Origin: an uncultured Candidatus Saccharibacteria bacterium
GTDB taxonomy: Bacteria; Patescibacteriota; Saccharimonadia; Saccharimonadales; Saccharimonadaceae
DNA length: 64,000 bases
Reading direction: 5' to 3'
Assembly (NCBI GenBank): GCA_948614045.1
Contig: CAPFSK010000001.1
Location: forward strand, 1 to 64,000
Shown: one piece after another, positions 7,418-16,334 of the stretch
How positions within the stretch are numbered: position 1 is the first letter of the stretch
Layout of the letters: each line of letters starts with the position of its first letter
The notes under the pieces: model-generated
Told to the model about the DNA's origin: nothing
Database searches by the model: none
The model's input: only the letters and a program-made list of their open reading frames with translations
Position numbers and translations under genes: made by a program

Positions 7418-9617
7418 GAGGAAGTATAAAAAATACCGAAAGGAGTGGGCAATCTTGGGTAAACACCAAATCGAAGATATTAACTGGAGGAAAGTCCTCT
7501 GGACTCGACCTTACAAAATTGAGACCATTTGGGAAATGCTGGCACATCTTGCCGCCACATCGCCACGAGGTGCAGTAGTCTGGGAGGTGCGGAGTAAAAA
7601 CGGACAGGTAAATTACTTGCTCGGAGCAGCCGGGAGGTATATCAGGAACGTGGAAGAAGCGATAAAAGCTCATGGCGATATCCAGTTCCATGCTATGGAT
7701 GAGAGCGAACGCACACCAGTTACCACTGCCCGGCAGCTTAGAATTAGCCATCCTACGCTCTCGCTCAAGACCGATATCACTGGAGCTGTGATCCGGGCGG
7801 GGCTGGCGGCACTCACGGAAGAGACAGGTGGCACGGAGGCTGTGGTACAGATTGTGCTGGGGAGGGGCTACGCTCCTTCCCCGGTGCCAGCCAATCTGTT
7901 CGATCCGAATGCGACATGGCTGCAGATTCTGCTAGGCGATGTCCAGAAAGCTTCGGCAGAGAGCCGGAAAAATGTCCGGGAAAAAGCGGAGCAGCACACG
8001 TTCCAGGCAGCAATCCACATCGGAATAGCTGGTGATGGAGCATTCATCCGGCTGAACAGTATTATGAGCGCATTCAGAGTCTTGGAATCTGCCGGGGCAA
8101 GGATACGAGCAGAAAATATCAAACCCGCTGACCTTAACACGGCGCATGTACCTTGGCATTTTCCTCTAATGCTATCAGTAAAGGAACTGGCTAATTTCTT
8201 GCTGCTTCCGGCTGGGGAGGAGGAATTACCTGGAACACCGGGACTACATCCCAAACGCACACTGCCGCCGAGCTGGTATCGAAGTCCGACCAATAAAAAG
8301 TCTGACCGCAGTTTTGCTATCAGTATGGATACTATAAATCCGAAGAAACTGAGCATTTCTCCGAGAGATAGTTTGGAACATTGCCATCTGATCGGTCTTA
8401 CCGGCAGCGGAAAAAGTACCGCTATGCTTCATCTGATTCTGGCGGATATTAAGGCTGGAAGGAGCGTGTTAGTTCTTGATCCTAAGGCGGATTTGGTAAC
8501 AGATATACTTATGCGGATTCCAGAAGAACGTGTGGGGGATGTCGTAATTATCGACCCGTCAGACTCTTGCCCCTGTGGGTTTAACCCGCTGGCGTTTAAG
8601 GATTACGGCAACCCGTCACTAATTGCCGATGCGATTCTCTCGGTTCTCAAAGAAATATTTAGTGACAGTTGGGGGATCTATACGCAAGATGTTTTGACGG
8701 CTTCTTTGCTTACATTAGTAGAAGCAGAAAATGCCACGCTTTTATGGCTACTGCCACTCCTCACCGATGAGAACTTCCGCCGGAAAGTTACTGCAAACAT
8801 AAAAGACCGTATGGCGCTGAAGCCTTTCTGGGATCAGTTCGAGGCACTGCGTGATACGGAGAAACGAACGCAGATCTCTCCGGTACTTAATAAGCTCCGT
8901 CAGCTGACTTTACGGCCAGGGCTTCGGAATATACTGGGACAGGCAAAGCCAAAATTCTCGCTGACAGATTTATTTTATAAACGCCGGATCGTATTAGTTC
9001 CTCTCAATAAAGGAATTACTGGCGGGGGAACCAGTAGGCTCATCGGCAGTCTGATTGTCGGTTTGACTTGGACGCTGGCACTATCGCGGGCTGGCATCCC
9101 GGCAGAGAAACGGCATATTGTTTCTATCTTTATCGACGAGCTCCAGGATTACCTCAGCCTGCCTACAGATTTATCTGATGCTTTGGCACAGGCAAGAGGT
9201 CTGGGTATCGGATTGACACTGGCACACCAGTATCGCGACCAACTGCCGCTTGACATTCGCTCCGGCATAGATGCCAACGCCCGTAATAAAATCGTCTTCG
9301 GTTTGAACAGCCGGGATGCAAAGGATATGGCAGCAATGGCGCCGGAACTTTCCGCCGAGGATTTTATGGCACTGCCCCGCTACCAGATTTATGCATCCAT
9401 ACAATCTAATGGCCGGAATACCGGCTGGGTGCAGGGCAAAACCTTACCGCCACCACCGGCACTAAGAGAGGCGGCAGAACTCAAGGCCATGAGCCAAGCG
9501 ACCTACGGCATCCCAGCGGAACAGGTGGAAGAAGACTATCTCAAACTGTTTGGTGACAGCGTCGAGACCCCACCGGAATGGGAGGATGCGGCAATTGGAA
9601 GGAGGAAAAGACCATGA
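7392..9617 (+). CDS. TraG/VirD4-like conjugative coupling ATPase
   Basis: 741 aa. Walker A GLTGSGKST near residue 335, then LVLDPKADLV. Walker B FIDELQDYLSLP near residue 580. A C-terminal stretch (LAQARGLGIGLTLAHQYRDQ, NARNKIVFGL) is typical of TraM-recognition/T4CP-type ATPases. No N-terminal membrane anchor is visible; the small membrane proteins just upstream may supply one. A start at TTG 7455 (AAAGGAG) is also possible. The ATPase would recruit or pump element DNA. A cognate secretion channel is not in the window. Confidence 0.8.
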   Translation: MIKIWENGRRKYKKYRKEWAILGKHQIEDINWRKVLWTRPYKIETIWEMLAHLAATSPRGAVVWEVRSKNGQVNYLLGAAGRYIRNVEEAIKAHGDIQFHAMDESERTPVTTARQLRISHPTLSLKTDITGAVIRAGLAALTEETGGTEAVVQIVLGRGYAPSPVPANLFDPNATWLQILLGDVQKASAESRKNVREKAEQHTFQAAIHIGIAGDGAFIRLNSIMSAFRVLESAGARIRAENIKPADLNTAHVPWHFPLMLSVKELANFLLLPAGEEELPGTPGLHPKRTLPPSWYRSPTNKKSDRSFAISMDTINPKKLSISPRDSLEHCHLIGLTGSGKSTAMLHLILADIKAGRSVLVLDPKADLVTDILMRIPEERVGDVVIIDPSDSCPCGFNPLAFKDYGNPSLIADAILSVLKEIFSDSWGIYTQDVLTASLLTLVEAENATLLWLLPLLTDENFRRKVTANIKDRMALKPFWDQFEALRDTEKRTQISPVLNKLRQLTLRPGLRNILGQAKPKFSLTDLFYKRRIVLVPLNKGITGGGTSRLIGSLIVGLTWTLALSRAGIPAEKRHIVSIFIDELQDYLSLPTDLSDALAQARGLGIGLTLAHQYRDQLPLDIRSGIDANARNKIVFGLNSRDAKDMAAMAPELSAEDFMALPRYQIYASIQSNGRNTGWVQGKTLPPPPALREAAELKAMSQATYGIPAEQVEEDYLKLFGDSVETPPEWEDAAIGRRKRP

Positions 9618-10573
9618 CGAACCGACCGACGAACGATGAGCAGAAAGCACGAGCAGAAACGCCCACCACGCCCGACTTTTCCCGGTACATGGTATGCGAT
9701 TCCTACTCCGTACCTACTACGGACACCACCCCTGCCGGCGGCGCCCCAGAACCACACCGGCGTCTGTCCCGACAACAGCTCATCAGCCTTGACGTCAGGC
9801 TCAGCACACGCGACAAGGACATCCTGCTCGCTATCCAGCGGCACCGCTACCTCCTGAGTGGGCAGGTGCAGCGGCTCTTATTTACCGATGCCGTGAGCGC
9901 TTCCGCCGCGCTCCGGGCCGCAAACCGCAACCTCAAAAAGCTAAACGCGCTGGGGTTAATCCATAGTCTCTCCCGGAGGATTGGCGGGGTGAGGGCGGGG
10001 TCATCTTCCCTCGTCTGGCATATGACCCACGCCGGAGAACGGCTGCTGAGGCTGCACGACCACAAGGCATATCCTGGCAAACGCTTTTTTGAACCGTCGC
10101 CTTATTACTTAGCGCATACGCTGGCGGTGGCGGAAGTTTCCATCCAGCTTACGGAACTCTGTCGGAACGGTAAAACCCGTCTGGCAGCGTTGCAGCCGGA
10201 GCCGGAATGCTGGAGGGCTTACAGCGAGCTTGGTAAGCATGTTTCCCTGAAGCCGGATTTATATGCGGCGGTGGTATCAGAAGAATATGAAGACCGCTAC
10301 TTCTTCGAGGTTGACCTTGATACGGAGTCGCCAGCCAAAGTGATAGAAAAATGTCAGAAGTACCACAAATACTACCGCAGCGGACTGGAGCAGAAAGAAC
10401 ACGATATGTTCCCCTTAACCGTCTGGATCGTACCAAGCATAAAACGCAAGGAACATCTGCTCTCCCACATCCGCAGCGCATTTATCCGGCAATCCAAACT
10501 ATTTGCGGTGATAACTTCAGAGGAATTACAGCAACTGGTTCGGGATGGCGGGGATGAAAACACATTATGCTAA
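9614..10573 (+). CDS. Replication-relaxation family protein
   Basis: 319 aa; the ATG at 9614 overlaps the ATPase stop by 4 bp (ATGA) behind AAGGAGG. A winged-helix region (LSTRDKDILLAIQRHRYLLSGQVQRLLF) is followed by HMTHAGERLLRL and a nuclease-like core (KPDLYAAVVSEEYEDRYFFEVDLDTES). This matches the replication-relaxation family that accompanies TraG-like ATPases on Gram-positive plasmids and ICEs. It may process element DNA before transfer or replication. Confidence 0.8.
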   Translation: MTNRPTNDEQKARAETPTTPDFSRYMVCDSYSVPTTDTTPAGGAPEPHRRLSRQQLISLDVRLSTRDKDILLAIQRHRYLLSGQVQRLLFTDAVSASAALRAANRNLKKLNALGLIHSLSRRIGGVRAGSSSLVWHMTHAGERLLRLHDHKAYPGKRFFEPSPYYLAHTLAVAEVSIQLTELCRNGKTRLAALQPEPECWRAYSELGKHVSLKPDLYAAVVSEEYEDRYFFEVDLDTESPAKVIEKCQKYHKYYRSGLEQKEHDMFPLTVWIVPSIKRKEHLLSHIRSAFIRQSKLFAVITSEELQQLVRDGGDENTLC

Positions 10574-10600
10574 ACAGCGATGATAAATTCTGCGCAACCA

Positions 10601-10985
10601 CTGGGCGCTTGGCACAGTTAAGCCGTAGAAGCAAACTTTATGTGGAAGCAACCCTGTCAGCTGTAATTTTTATCAACCAATAAACGAAGGAGCCTATATG
10701 GACACAGCAAAGAACCAAATAACACCAGCCATAGAGGAGCAGATTTACAGCGTAAACTACAACACTGGAATGAATATGCTTGACTGTCATGCCGTGATGC
10801 GTATCGCAGACCGCGAGGGTTGCCATGAGCTTGCAGACTACTTGTCTGACAGGAAAAACTGGCCGGATTATAAGCATTTTATCCTAACCGGGGATAAGGA
10901 AGGAGTGTAACAAAAACGACAGCATACAGACGGTGCCGCACACAAAAGAGCCTGCTCTGCCGGCTTAACTGCGCCAAGCACCCAG
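10601..10985. repeat. 25-bp inverted repeats flanking a DUF5049 gene
   Basis: CTGGGCGCTTGGCACAGTTA plus AGCCG (10601-10625) is the inverse of CGGCTTAACTGCGCCAAGCA plus CCCAG (10961-10985), with 23 of 25 bases matching. The pair encloses only the 70-aa DUF5049 gene. A related pair encloses the gene at 12742-12978. Confidence 0.6.
10698..10910 (+). CDS. DUF5049-type small protein
   Basis: 70 aa; ATG behind GAAGGAG. The pattern YNTGMNMLDCHAVMRIADREGCHELADYLSDRK...YKHFILTGD parallels the 61-aa protein at 14809-14994 (GETNMLDVNMVQWIANRENYFELVIYLEEHRKEYINYLFTGE). Both fit DUF5049, a family of small proteins on gut mobile elements with no known function. It is bracketed by inverted repeats. Confidence 0.65.
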   Translation: MDTAKNQITPAIEEQIYSVNYNTGMNMLDCHAVMRIADREGCHELADYLSDRKNWPDYKHFILTGDKEGV

Positions 10986-11026
10986 GCGCACCTAAAAATA
11001 ACAAATTTACGAAAGGAAGAATGCCT

Positions 11027-12244
11027 ATGACAATACATAAGGATATCCGGTTTTTTGACATGTTCTCCGGCATCGGCGGGTTCCGCGCCGGGCTGGAGCG
11101 AGCCGGCGGGTTTACCTGCATCGGCCACTCAGAGATTGACAAATACGCAGAAAAAGCATACCGGGCGGCACATAATATCAAAGAGAACGAGGTGTTTTAT
11201 GAAGACGCAAGAAAAATCAACCCAGAAACCATGCCAGAGTTCGATTTACTCTGTGGAGGATTCCCCTGCCAGGCATTTTCTGTCGCTGGCAGGAGAAAAG
11301 GATTTGACGACAGCCGAGGTACTCTCTTCTTTGAGATTGCCAGACTGGCTCGAGAAAGACGGCCTCCATATCTTCTCCTTGAAAACGTCCCAGGGCTGCT
11401 GTCGCATGACGGGGGCCGGACATTTGCGGCCATCCTCGATACGCTTTGCGACCTGGGGTACAGTGTCGAATTCCAGGTGCTTAACAGCAAAGATTTTGGC
11501 GTCCCCCAGTCCAGATGCCGGGTGTACATTGTCGGATATTTTAACCCCGGATGTGCCGGAAAGATACTACCTTTCCGAGGAACAAACCCGGAAACTCTTA
11601 AGTGCCTCATAGACGGGCGGCAGGATTCGCGGGTATATGATCCGTCTGGGGTTGGAAAAACACTACTTGCCAAATCCGGCGGAATTGGCGGAAGGACAGG
11701 ACTATATGCAGTTTCCGAAACTCCCGTGGAAGAAGATACACAAAAAACGGGGACTCATGCCGTGCTTAACCCGGAGCGGAAAAAAGTGCGGCAGAATGGC
11801 AGGCGTATCAAGACAGAAAATGAGCCGATGTTCACGCTAACATCACAAGACCGGCATGGCGTGTTGATGATTAAGGAAGCCACCAAATCCGGTTGCAAGG
11901 CTGCTCATCCGGGAGACTCTGTAGATCTGAGTTTTGCAGACCAGAATACGCGCCGGGGGCGAGTAGGCAAGAACATCGCTCATACACTTGATACAGGCAG
12001 TTCGCAAGGCGTGGTCACACCCAATTTGCGTATCCGCCGTCTCACTCCGCGGGAATGTTTCCGTTTACAGGGCTTTTCTGAATCGCAGATTGATAAGTTC
12101 CTCTCCGTAGATTCCGATACTCAAGCCTACAAACAAGCCGGAAATGCCGTAACCGTCAATGTTGTACACGCCCTCGGTCTCCGCCTCAAAGCCGCACACG
12201 CGGCTATTATGGAGGCGGCAGGAGCAGAAAAGGAGACAGCATAA
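11027..12244 (+). CDS. DNA (cytosine-5) methyltransferase
   Basis: 405 aa. Start at 11027, at better spacing from AAAGGAAG than the ATG at 11021. Motif I FFDMFSGIGGFRAGLE, motif IV GGFPCQAFS with the catalytic Cys, motif VI ENVPGLL, motif VIII PQSRCRVYIVGYF, then after the target-recognition region RLTPRECFRLQGF and the motif X-like KQAGNAVTVNV. All catalytic motifs are intact. No restriction endonuclease is nearby, so it probably protects the element from host restriction. Confidence 0.93.
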   Translation: MTIHKDIRFFDMFSGIGGFRAGLERAGGFTCIGHSEIDKYAEKAYRAAHNIKENEVFYEDARKINPETMPEFDLLCGGFPCQAFSVAGRRKGFDDSRGTLFFEIARLARERRPPYLLLENVPGLLSHDGGRTFAAILDTLCDLGYSVEFQVLNSKDFGVPQSRCRVYIVGYFNPGCAGKILPFRGTNPETLKCLIDGRQDSRVYDPSGVGKTLLAKSGGIGGRTGLYAVSETPVEEDTQKTGTHAVLNPERKKVRQNGRRIKTENEPMFTLTSQDRHGVLMIKEATKSGCKAAHPGDSVDLSFADQNTRRGRVGKNIAHTLDTGSSQGVVTPNLRIRRLTPRECFRLQGFSESQIDKFLSVDSDTQAYKQAGNAVTVNVVHALGLRLKAAHAAIMEAAGAEKETA

Positions 12245-12245
12245 G

Positions 12246-12638
12246 ATGATTACAAATACACAGAAACAAATGGTCACTAATTTACGGCTACAGGGTCTTA
12301 CTTATGCTGAAATAGCCGCAATCACGGAACTCTCTCCAAATACCGTAAAGTCATTCTGCCGGCGCAGGCATATAAAGCTAAGTGAAACAGAGCCAGCAGA
12401 CAGCAATATCTGCAAAAACTGCGGCAGGCCGCTCACTCAGCAGCCTGGGGCGAAGAAAAAGTCTTTCTGTAATACACAGTGCCGTACCGAATGGTGGAAC
12501 AAAAACCGACGCAGGCATCCCTACCGTCTGACCTGCTATTGCTGCGGCAGAGAGTTTATCAGTTTTGGGAATAAAAAGAAGAAGTTTTGCAGCCGGGAAT
12601 GCCGCAGGCTCAGCCGCTACGGTGCGGACACGGCATGA
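12246..12638 (+). CDS. HTH protein with two zinc-finger-like Cys clusters
   Basis: 130 aa; ATG one base after the methyltransferase stop. An N-terminal helix-turn-helix of sigma-region-4 type (LRLQGLTYAEIAAITELSPNTVKSFCRR) is followed by two Cys motifs: CKNCGRPL...KSFCNTQCRTEWW and CYCCGREF...KFCSRECRRLSRYG. Similar proteins on Firmicutes elements are annotated as sigma-70-like. It is likely a DNA-binding regulator coexpressed with the methyltransferase. Confidence 0.7.
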   Translation: MITNTQKQMVTNLRLQGLTYAEIAAITELSPNTVKSFCRRRHIKLSETEPADSNICKNCGRPLTQQPGAKKKSFCNTQCRTEWWNKNRRRHPYRLTCYCCGREFISFGNKKKKFCSRECRRLSRYGADTA

Positions 12639-12640
12639 CG

Positions 12641-13036
12641 CTGGCATCCGGGTGTCTGGCACAGCTAAGGGGCGGGCTTTCCAGGATATGGCAGTCATTT
12701 CTTTAAAGTAATCTTTTATAAGTTTTAAGGTAAGGAGTTTTATGAAGCACGCGAATAATCAGGATGGAGTTATGCTTTGGGTTAAACGGGATGATGAGGG
12801 CAATATCACAGATTGGGAGATGACCATCAAACGTGATGACCTGATAAAGATTCTGTCAGAGGTGATTGATGAGCTAAAGGAATCCGGAAAACAAATTCCG
12901 GCGGAAAAATACGAAAAGCTGCTGCAACATCTGCTTGAAGAAAAAACGACACACAACGACAAACCAAAAAAGAAATAAAAGCCTTATTTTCTGGCGTAGC
13001 CCTGCCAGCCTTAGCTGCGCCAGGCATCTGGATGAC
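12641..13036. repeat. Inverted repeats flanking the 12742-12978 gene
   Basis: 12641-12670 (CTGGCATCCGGGTGTCTGGC, then ACAGCTAAGG) is the inverse of 13009-13036 (CCTTAGCTGCGCCAGGCATC, then TGGATGAC), with about 22 of 27 positions matching. The core TTARCTGYGCCARRC is the same as in the 10.6/10.96 kb pair, so two separate small genes are bracketed by one repeat family. Confidence 0.55.
12742..12978 (+). CDS. Hypothetical small charged protein
   Basis: 78 aa; ATG behind TAAGGAG. Predicted strand-strand-helix start (MLWVKRDDEGNITDWEMTIK) and a long amphipathic helix (LIKILSEVIDELKESGK). Family not recognised. It sits alone between two inverted repeats. Confidence 0.5.
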   Translation: MKHANNQDGVMLWVKRDDEGNITDWEMTIKRDDLIKILSEVIDELKESGKQIPAEKYEKLLQHLLEEKTTHNDKPKKK

Positions 13037-13063
13037 TAATACCACTACTAAGTAAAGGATTAT

Positions 13064-13138
13064 ATGAACAACTATATAATAAACCAACCAGAATCTGTCA
13101 TTATGGCAGAAACCAGAAAGGGGGATGCGATGACATAG
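13064..13138 (+). CDS. Possible 24-aa peptide
   Basis: ATG behind TAAAGGA; reads MNNYIINQPESVIMAETRKG and four more residues. Very short and unsupported beyond the ribosome-binding site. The rest of the 12979-13366 gap holds an inverted-repeat arm and no other recognisable feature. Confidence 0.25.
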   Translation: MNNYIINQPESVIMAETRKGDAMT

Positions 13139-13366
13139 CGCCGATTCTGCATTCCCCTATTGATACAAATAATGCCCAAAAGACAGCGGCTGCTATCAGT
13201 TCGCCAAGGCATAGCAGCTGCCGTCAGGGCAGGAAGGAGGTTCAAAAAAACAAGAGCAACATAAACACGATGTAAAGATTAAACATTGCGGCATGATGCG
13301 CAGCCAGGTTGGGGCGCATCACAGCCGCCCCTCCTACGCTTCACATGCCGCAAGAAAGGAGGGTAA

Positions 13367-14329
13367 ATGTTTACCAAACAGTTCGGTCTGGAGATCGAGT
13401 TTACCGGCATCAGTCGGGAAAAAGCAGCGGAAACTGTCGCGCATTATCTCGGCGGCACTGCTACGATTACCGGGGATTATTACGATACCCAGAAAATCAC
13501 CGCACCCGATGGGCGCACTTGGAAACTGATGTACGACGGCAGTATTAACTGCCAGAAAAAGGATGGGCGGAGGACAGTATCCGCAGGGAGCAACTACAGC
13601 GTGGAACTGGTCAGTCCAATCTTGTTGTATCGGGAAGATATTGACACGGTACAGGCACTCGCAAGGAGGCTGAGAAAAGCCGGAGGATTTGCGAATAAGT
13701 CCTGCGGTATCCATATTCATCTCGACGGAGCCAGCCACACGCCACGGAGCATTCGTAACTTTGTCAACATCATCTACGCGCATAACGACCTGCTTTACAA
13801 AGCATTACAAATTGCGCCGGAGCGGATGCGTTACTGCAAGAAAATGGATGCCTATCTGGTAGAACGGATGAACCAATCGAAGCCAAAAACACTGAGACAA
13901 ATCGAATCAATCTGGTACGAGAATTACTCAGGCAGCCGCAACGGTCATTACCATCAAAGCCGCTATCATTTTCTGAACCTGCACAGCTTTTTTCATGGCA
14001 ACCACACGGTGGAACTCCGAGGTTTCAACAGCACGCTCCATGCCGGGAAAATCCGAGCATATATCGTGCTGGCGCTCGCACTCAACCATCAGGCGCTGAC
14101 GCAGAAAAGCGCCAGTTACCGCAAAGTCCAGGAGGAAAATGAGAAGTTCGCCATGCGTGTGTGGCTGAACCGCATCGGATTTATTGGTGACGAGTTCAAG
14201 AGTTGCCGGGAACATCTGTATCAGCACTTAGATGGCAACGCTGCTTGGCGGTACGGTTCACGAGAAAATGTCAGAAGCCATATCAATACCAGAAACACAC
14301 AGAACGGAGGAAGTCAGAATGAGCAATAA
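13367..14329 (+). CDS. Amidoligase family enzyme
   Basis: 320 aa; ATG behind AAGGAGGG. It begins FGLEIEFTGISREKA, carries WKLMYDGSI, VELVSPIL, CGIHIHLDG and HTVELRGFNSTLH, the Glu/His motifs of the COOH-NH2 (glutamine-synthetase-like) amidoligases. These enzymes join carboxyl and amino groups on peptides or proteins. The C-terminus (ENEKFAMRVWLNRIGFIGDE...GNAAWRYG) recurs almost unchanged in the protein at 15093-16058. The gene overlaps a GGCT gene, a pairing known for this superfamily. Confidence 0.85.
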   Translation: MFTKQFGLEIEFTGISREKAAETVAHYLGGTATITGDYYDTQKITAPDGRTWKLMYDGSINCQKKDGRRTVSAGSNYSVELVSPILLYREDIDTVQALARRLRKAGGFANKSCGIHIHLDGASHTPRSIRNFVNIIYAHNDLLYKALQIAPERMRYCKKMDAYLVERMNQSKPKTLRQIESIWYENYSGSRNGHYHQSRYHFLNLHSFFHGNHTVELRGFNSTLHAGKIRAYIVLALALNHQALTQKSASYRKVQEENEKFAMRVWLNRIGFIGDEFKSCREHLYQHLDGNAAWRYGSRENVRSHINTRNTQNGGSQNEQ

Positions 14330-14825
14330 GAAAAACGAACGCCTGTATATCGCCTACGGCTCCAACCTCAACCTTGAACAGATGGCAAGACGCTGCCCCA
14401 CTGCGGAAGTTGTCAGTAAAACCCATCTACATAACTTCCGGCTGATGTTCCGGGGTAAAGGCACAGCAGTAGCGACTGTAGAAAAACAGGAAGGAGGCAA
14501 AGTGCCGGTGCTGGTCTGGCGGTTACAGCCAAGCGACGAGTATAATCTCGATCTGTATGAGGGTTATCCTAATTTCTACCGTAAAGAAATGTTGAGAATT
14601 TCTGTAAACGGCAAGCGGGTGTCTGCCATGATTTATATCATGAACGCAGCAAAACACCCTTACGACACCCCGTCACGCAGTTACTTTGAGACCATCCGGC
14701 AGGGATATGAATCTGCTGGGTTTGACATCAAAATCCTGCACCAAGGCGTACTGAACTCGGTATGGGAGGGATATCTCGCCAAAAAGTATCAGGGAGGAGG
14801 TGATGGCTATGACCGAGACTGTTAA
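14319..14825 (+). CDS. Gamma-glutamylcyclotransferase-like (GGCT/AIG2) protein
   Basis: 168 aa; the ATG at 14319 overlaps the amidoligase end, behind GGAGG. The family signature YIAYGSNLNLEQM is at the N-terminus; EGYPNFYRKEMLRI and a C-terminal YFETIRQGYESAGFD follow. GGCT folds cleave gamma-glutamyl amides by cyclisation, so here it probably trims or reverses the product of the amidoligase encoded upstream. The substrate is unknown. Confidence 0.85.
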   Translation: MSNKKNERLYIAYGSNLNLEQMARRCPTAEVVSKTHLHNFRLMFRGKGTAVATVEKQEGGKVPVLVWRLQPSDEYNLDLYEGYPNFYRKEMLRISVNGKRVSAMIYIMNAAKHPYDTPSRSYFETIRQGYESAGFDIKILHQGVLNSVWEGYLAKKYQGGGDGYDRDC

Positions 14826-14994
14826 GACCCAGATTGAAGCCATCCGCAGGAGCGGAGAAACAAATATGCTGGATGTGAACATGGTGCAGTGGATTGCAAA
14901 CCGGGAAAATTATTTTGAGTTAGTAATTTATCTGGAAGAACACCGGAAAGAATATATTAATTATCTCTTTACCGGCGAGGCTCCGGCGGAATAA
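14809..14994 (+). CDS. DUF5049-type small protein (second copy)
   Basis: 61 aa, ATG at 14809 with GGAGGAGG upstream, overlapping the GGCT end. Related to the protein at 10698-10910 through NMLD...ANRENYFELVIYL...YLFTGE. Function unknown. Coupling to the amidoligase/GGCT genes makes it a candidate partner or peptide substrate of that pathway. Confidence 0.65.
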   Translation: MTETVKTQIEAIRRSGETNMLDVNMVQWIANRENYFELVIYLEEHRKEYINYLFTGEAPAE

Positions 14995-15092
14995 CACATA
15001 TCACTCCATATTGTTTGGACAAAAACAAGACTTGCTTTGTGAAGCGAACAGAGTGATAGATGTGTGTGTAATAAAACGAAAGGAGCAAAAAT

Positions 15093-16058
15093 ATGCGATA
15101 CAATTACAACTTAAGCGGTAGCGACCGAAAACCCTTAGTAGAGGCAATCAGCCAGATACTGGACAAACCTGCTGTTTACCAGGGCGCGCCAAGTTTTGCC
15201 TATACGGTAGGGGATTTTACCGTAGACCGGAATGGCGTGCTGTCATATGGCAACAATATTCATCCCGACTTTGCAGCGGTACTTATTAGTGATTTACAGG
15301 AACGCGGCTTTGTGGCGGAAATCATCAGCGATACAGATAATAATGATGAACTCACAGCGGAGAACGCTGCTGCAACGGACAATTCTACTGCTACAACAGA
15401 GGCCTCACTTGAGGCAGACGATGTAGAAGCAGGCACTGAGACGGCAGATGATACGGTCGTAACGGAAAATATAGCCAGCACTGAGGCAAACGATGCCGAA
15501 TCGCCGGATATTCTAACGATTGAGGTTCCCGATACCGGGTTCACCCCAGAAGCAAAGGAAAACATTAAGAAAATCGTGGCCAGTAAAAAGACTGTGCTGG
15601 AAAAAGCTCTTGGATCTGACGGTTTACCGATTGTAGAAAAAGATGGTAAAATCACCTTCCCATGGTTTACACTCCATGACATAGATGGTGAAGCCGACGC
15701 TTACAGCCGCTTAGTTACTGCTATCTGCAAAATGGCAAAAGAGCAGAAACGGGTAACGGCCACAGAAAAACCAATAGAAAATGAGAAGTTTACGATGCGC
15801 CTGTTCTTAATCCGGCTAGGATTTATCGGTGACGAATATAAAACTGCCCGGAAAATCCTGCTGCGTAACCTTAGCGGCAATGCCAGCTGGAAATCCGGCC
15901 ATAAGCCGGAACAGAACACGGATGCCGTAATCCCACCGAATCCAGCCGAAGCAGCAATGCCAACAGAGCAGGAACTTACAACGCTGCTGGACGAAACGGA
16001 TATTACGGAAACTGAACCACAAAAGGAGAATGCAGGAGGCGAACCTTATGGCAAATAA
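15093..16058 (+). CDS. Hypothetical protein sharing the amidoligase C-terminal module
   Basis: 321 aa; ATG behind AAAGGAGC. Three parts: an N-terminal domain (SDRKPLVEAISQILDKPAVYQGAPSF), a Thr/Ala/Glu-rich linker (~100-150), and a C-terminal domain (EKDGKITFPWFTLHDIDGEADAYSRLV). The stretch ENEKFTMRLFLIRLGFIGDE...GNASWKSG closely repeats the end of the amidoligase. The same N-terminal type occurs in proteins loosely called virulence-related on gut elements. The shared module suggests docking to, or modification by, the same machinery; this is inference. Confidence 0.6.
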   Translation: MRYNYNLSGSDRKPLVEAISQILDKPAVYQGAPSFAYTVGDFTVDRNGVLSYGNNIHPDFAAVLISDLQERGFVAEIISDTDNNDELTAENAAATDNSTATTEASLEADDVEAGTETADDTVVTENIASTEANDAESPDILTIEVPDTGFTPEAKENIKKIVASKKTVLEKALGSDGLPIVEKDGKITFPWFTLHDIDGEADAYSRLVTAICKMAKEQKRVTATEKPIENEKFTMRLFLIRLGFIGDEYKTARKILLRNLSGNASWKSGHKPEQNTDAVIPPNPAEAAMPTEQELTTLLDETDITETEPQKENAGGEPYGK

Positions 16059-16278
16059 CGGATTCCCAAGCGAGAAAACGGTAGAATTGGTACGGAAAAT
16101 GTACCCCAAAGGCACACGGGTGGAGCTTGTCCAGATGGACGACCCCTACAGCCATTTAAGACCCGGAGATAAAGGAACTGTTCAATTCGTGGACGACACC
16201 GCAACGATATTTGTGGACTGGGACTCTGGCTCCGGCCTCGGCGTTGTGTACGGCGTCGACCGAGTGAAGAAACTATAG
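16048..16278 (+). CDS. DUF4314-type protein
   Basis: 76 aa; ATG at 16048 behind GGAGG, overlapping the previous gene by 11 bp. The pattern YPKGTRVELVQMDDPYSHLRPGDKGTV...DDTATIFVDWDSGSGLGVVYGVD fits the small beta-barrel DUF4314 family on Firmicutes elements. Function unknown. Confidence 0.7.
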   Translation: MANNGFPSEKTVELVRKMYPKGTRVELVQMDDPYSHLRPGDKGTVQFVDDTATIFVDWDSGSGLGVVYGVDRVKKL

Positions 16279-16288
16279 CACATTATTG

Positions 16289-16313
16289 ATGGGGGAGCGC
16301 ACTGCTCCCCCAT
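16289..16313 (+). terminator. GC-rich hairpin, probable terminator
   Basis: ATGGGGGAGC and GCTCCCCCAT form a 10-bp stem after the DUF4314 gene. No U-tract, so termination is likely but not certain. Confidence 0.5.
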
Positions 16314-16334
16314 TCCTACGAACGGAGGTATTCT

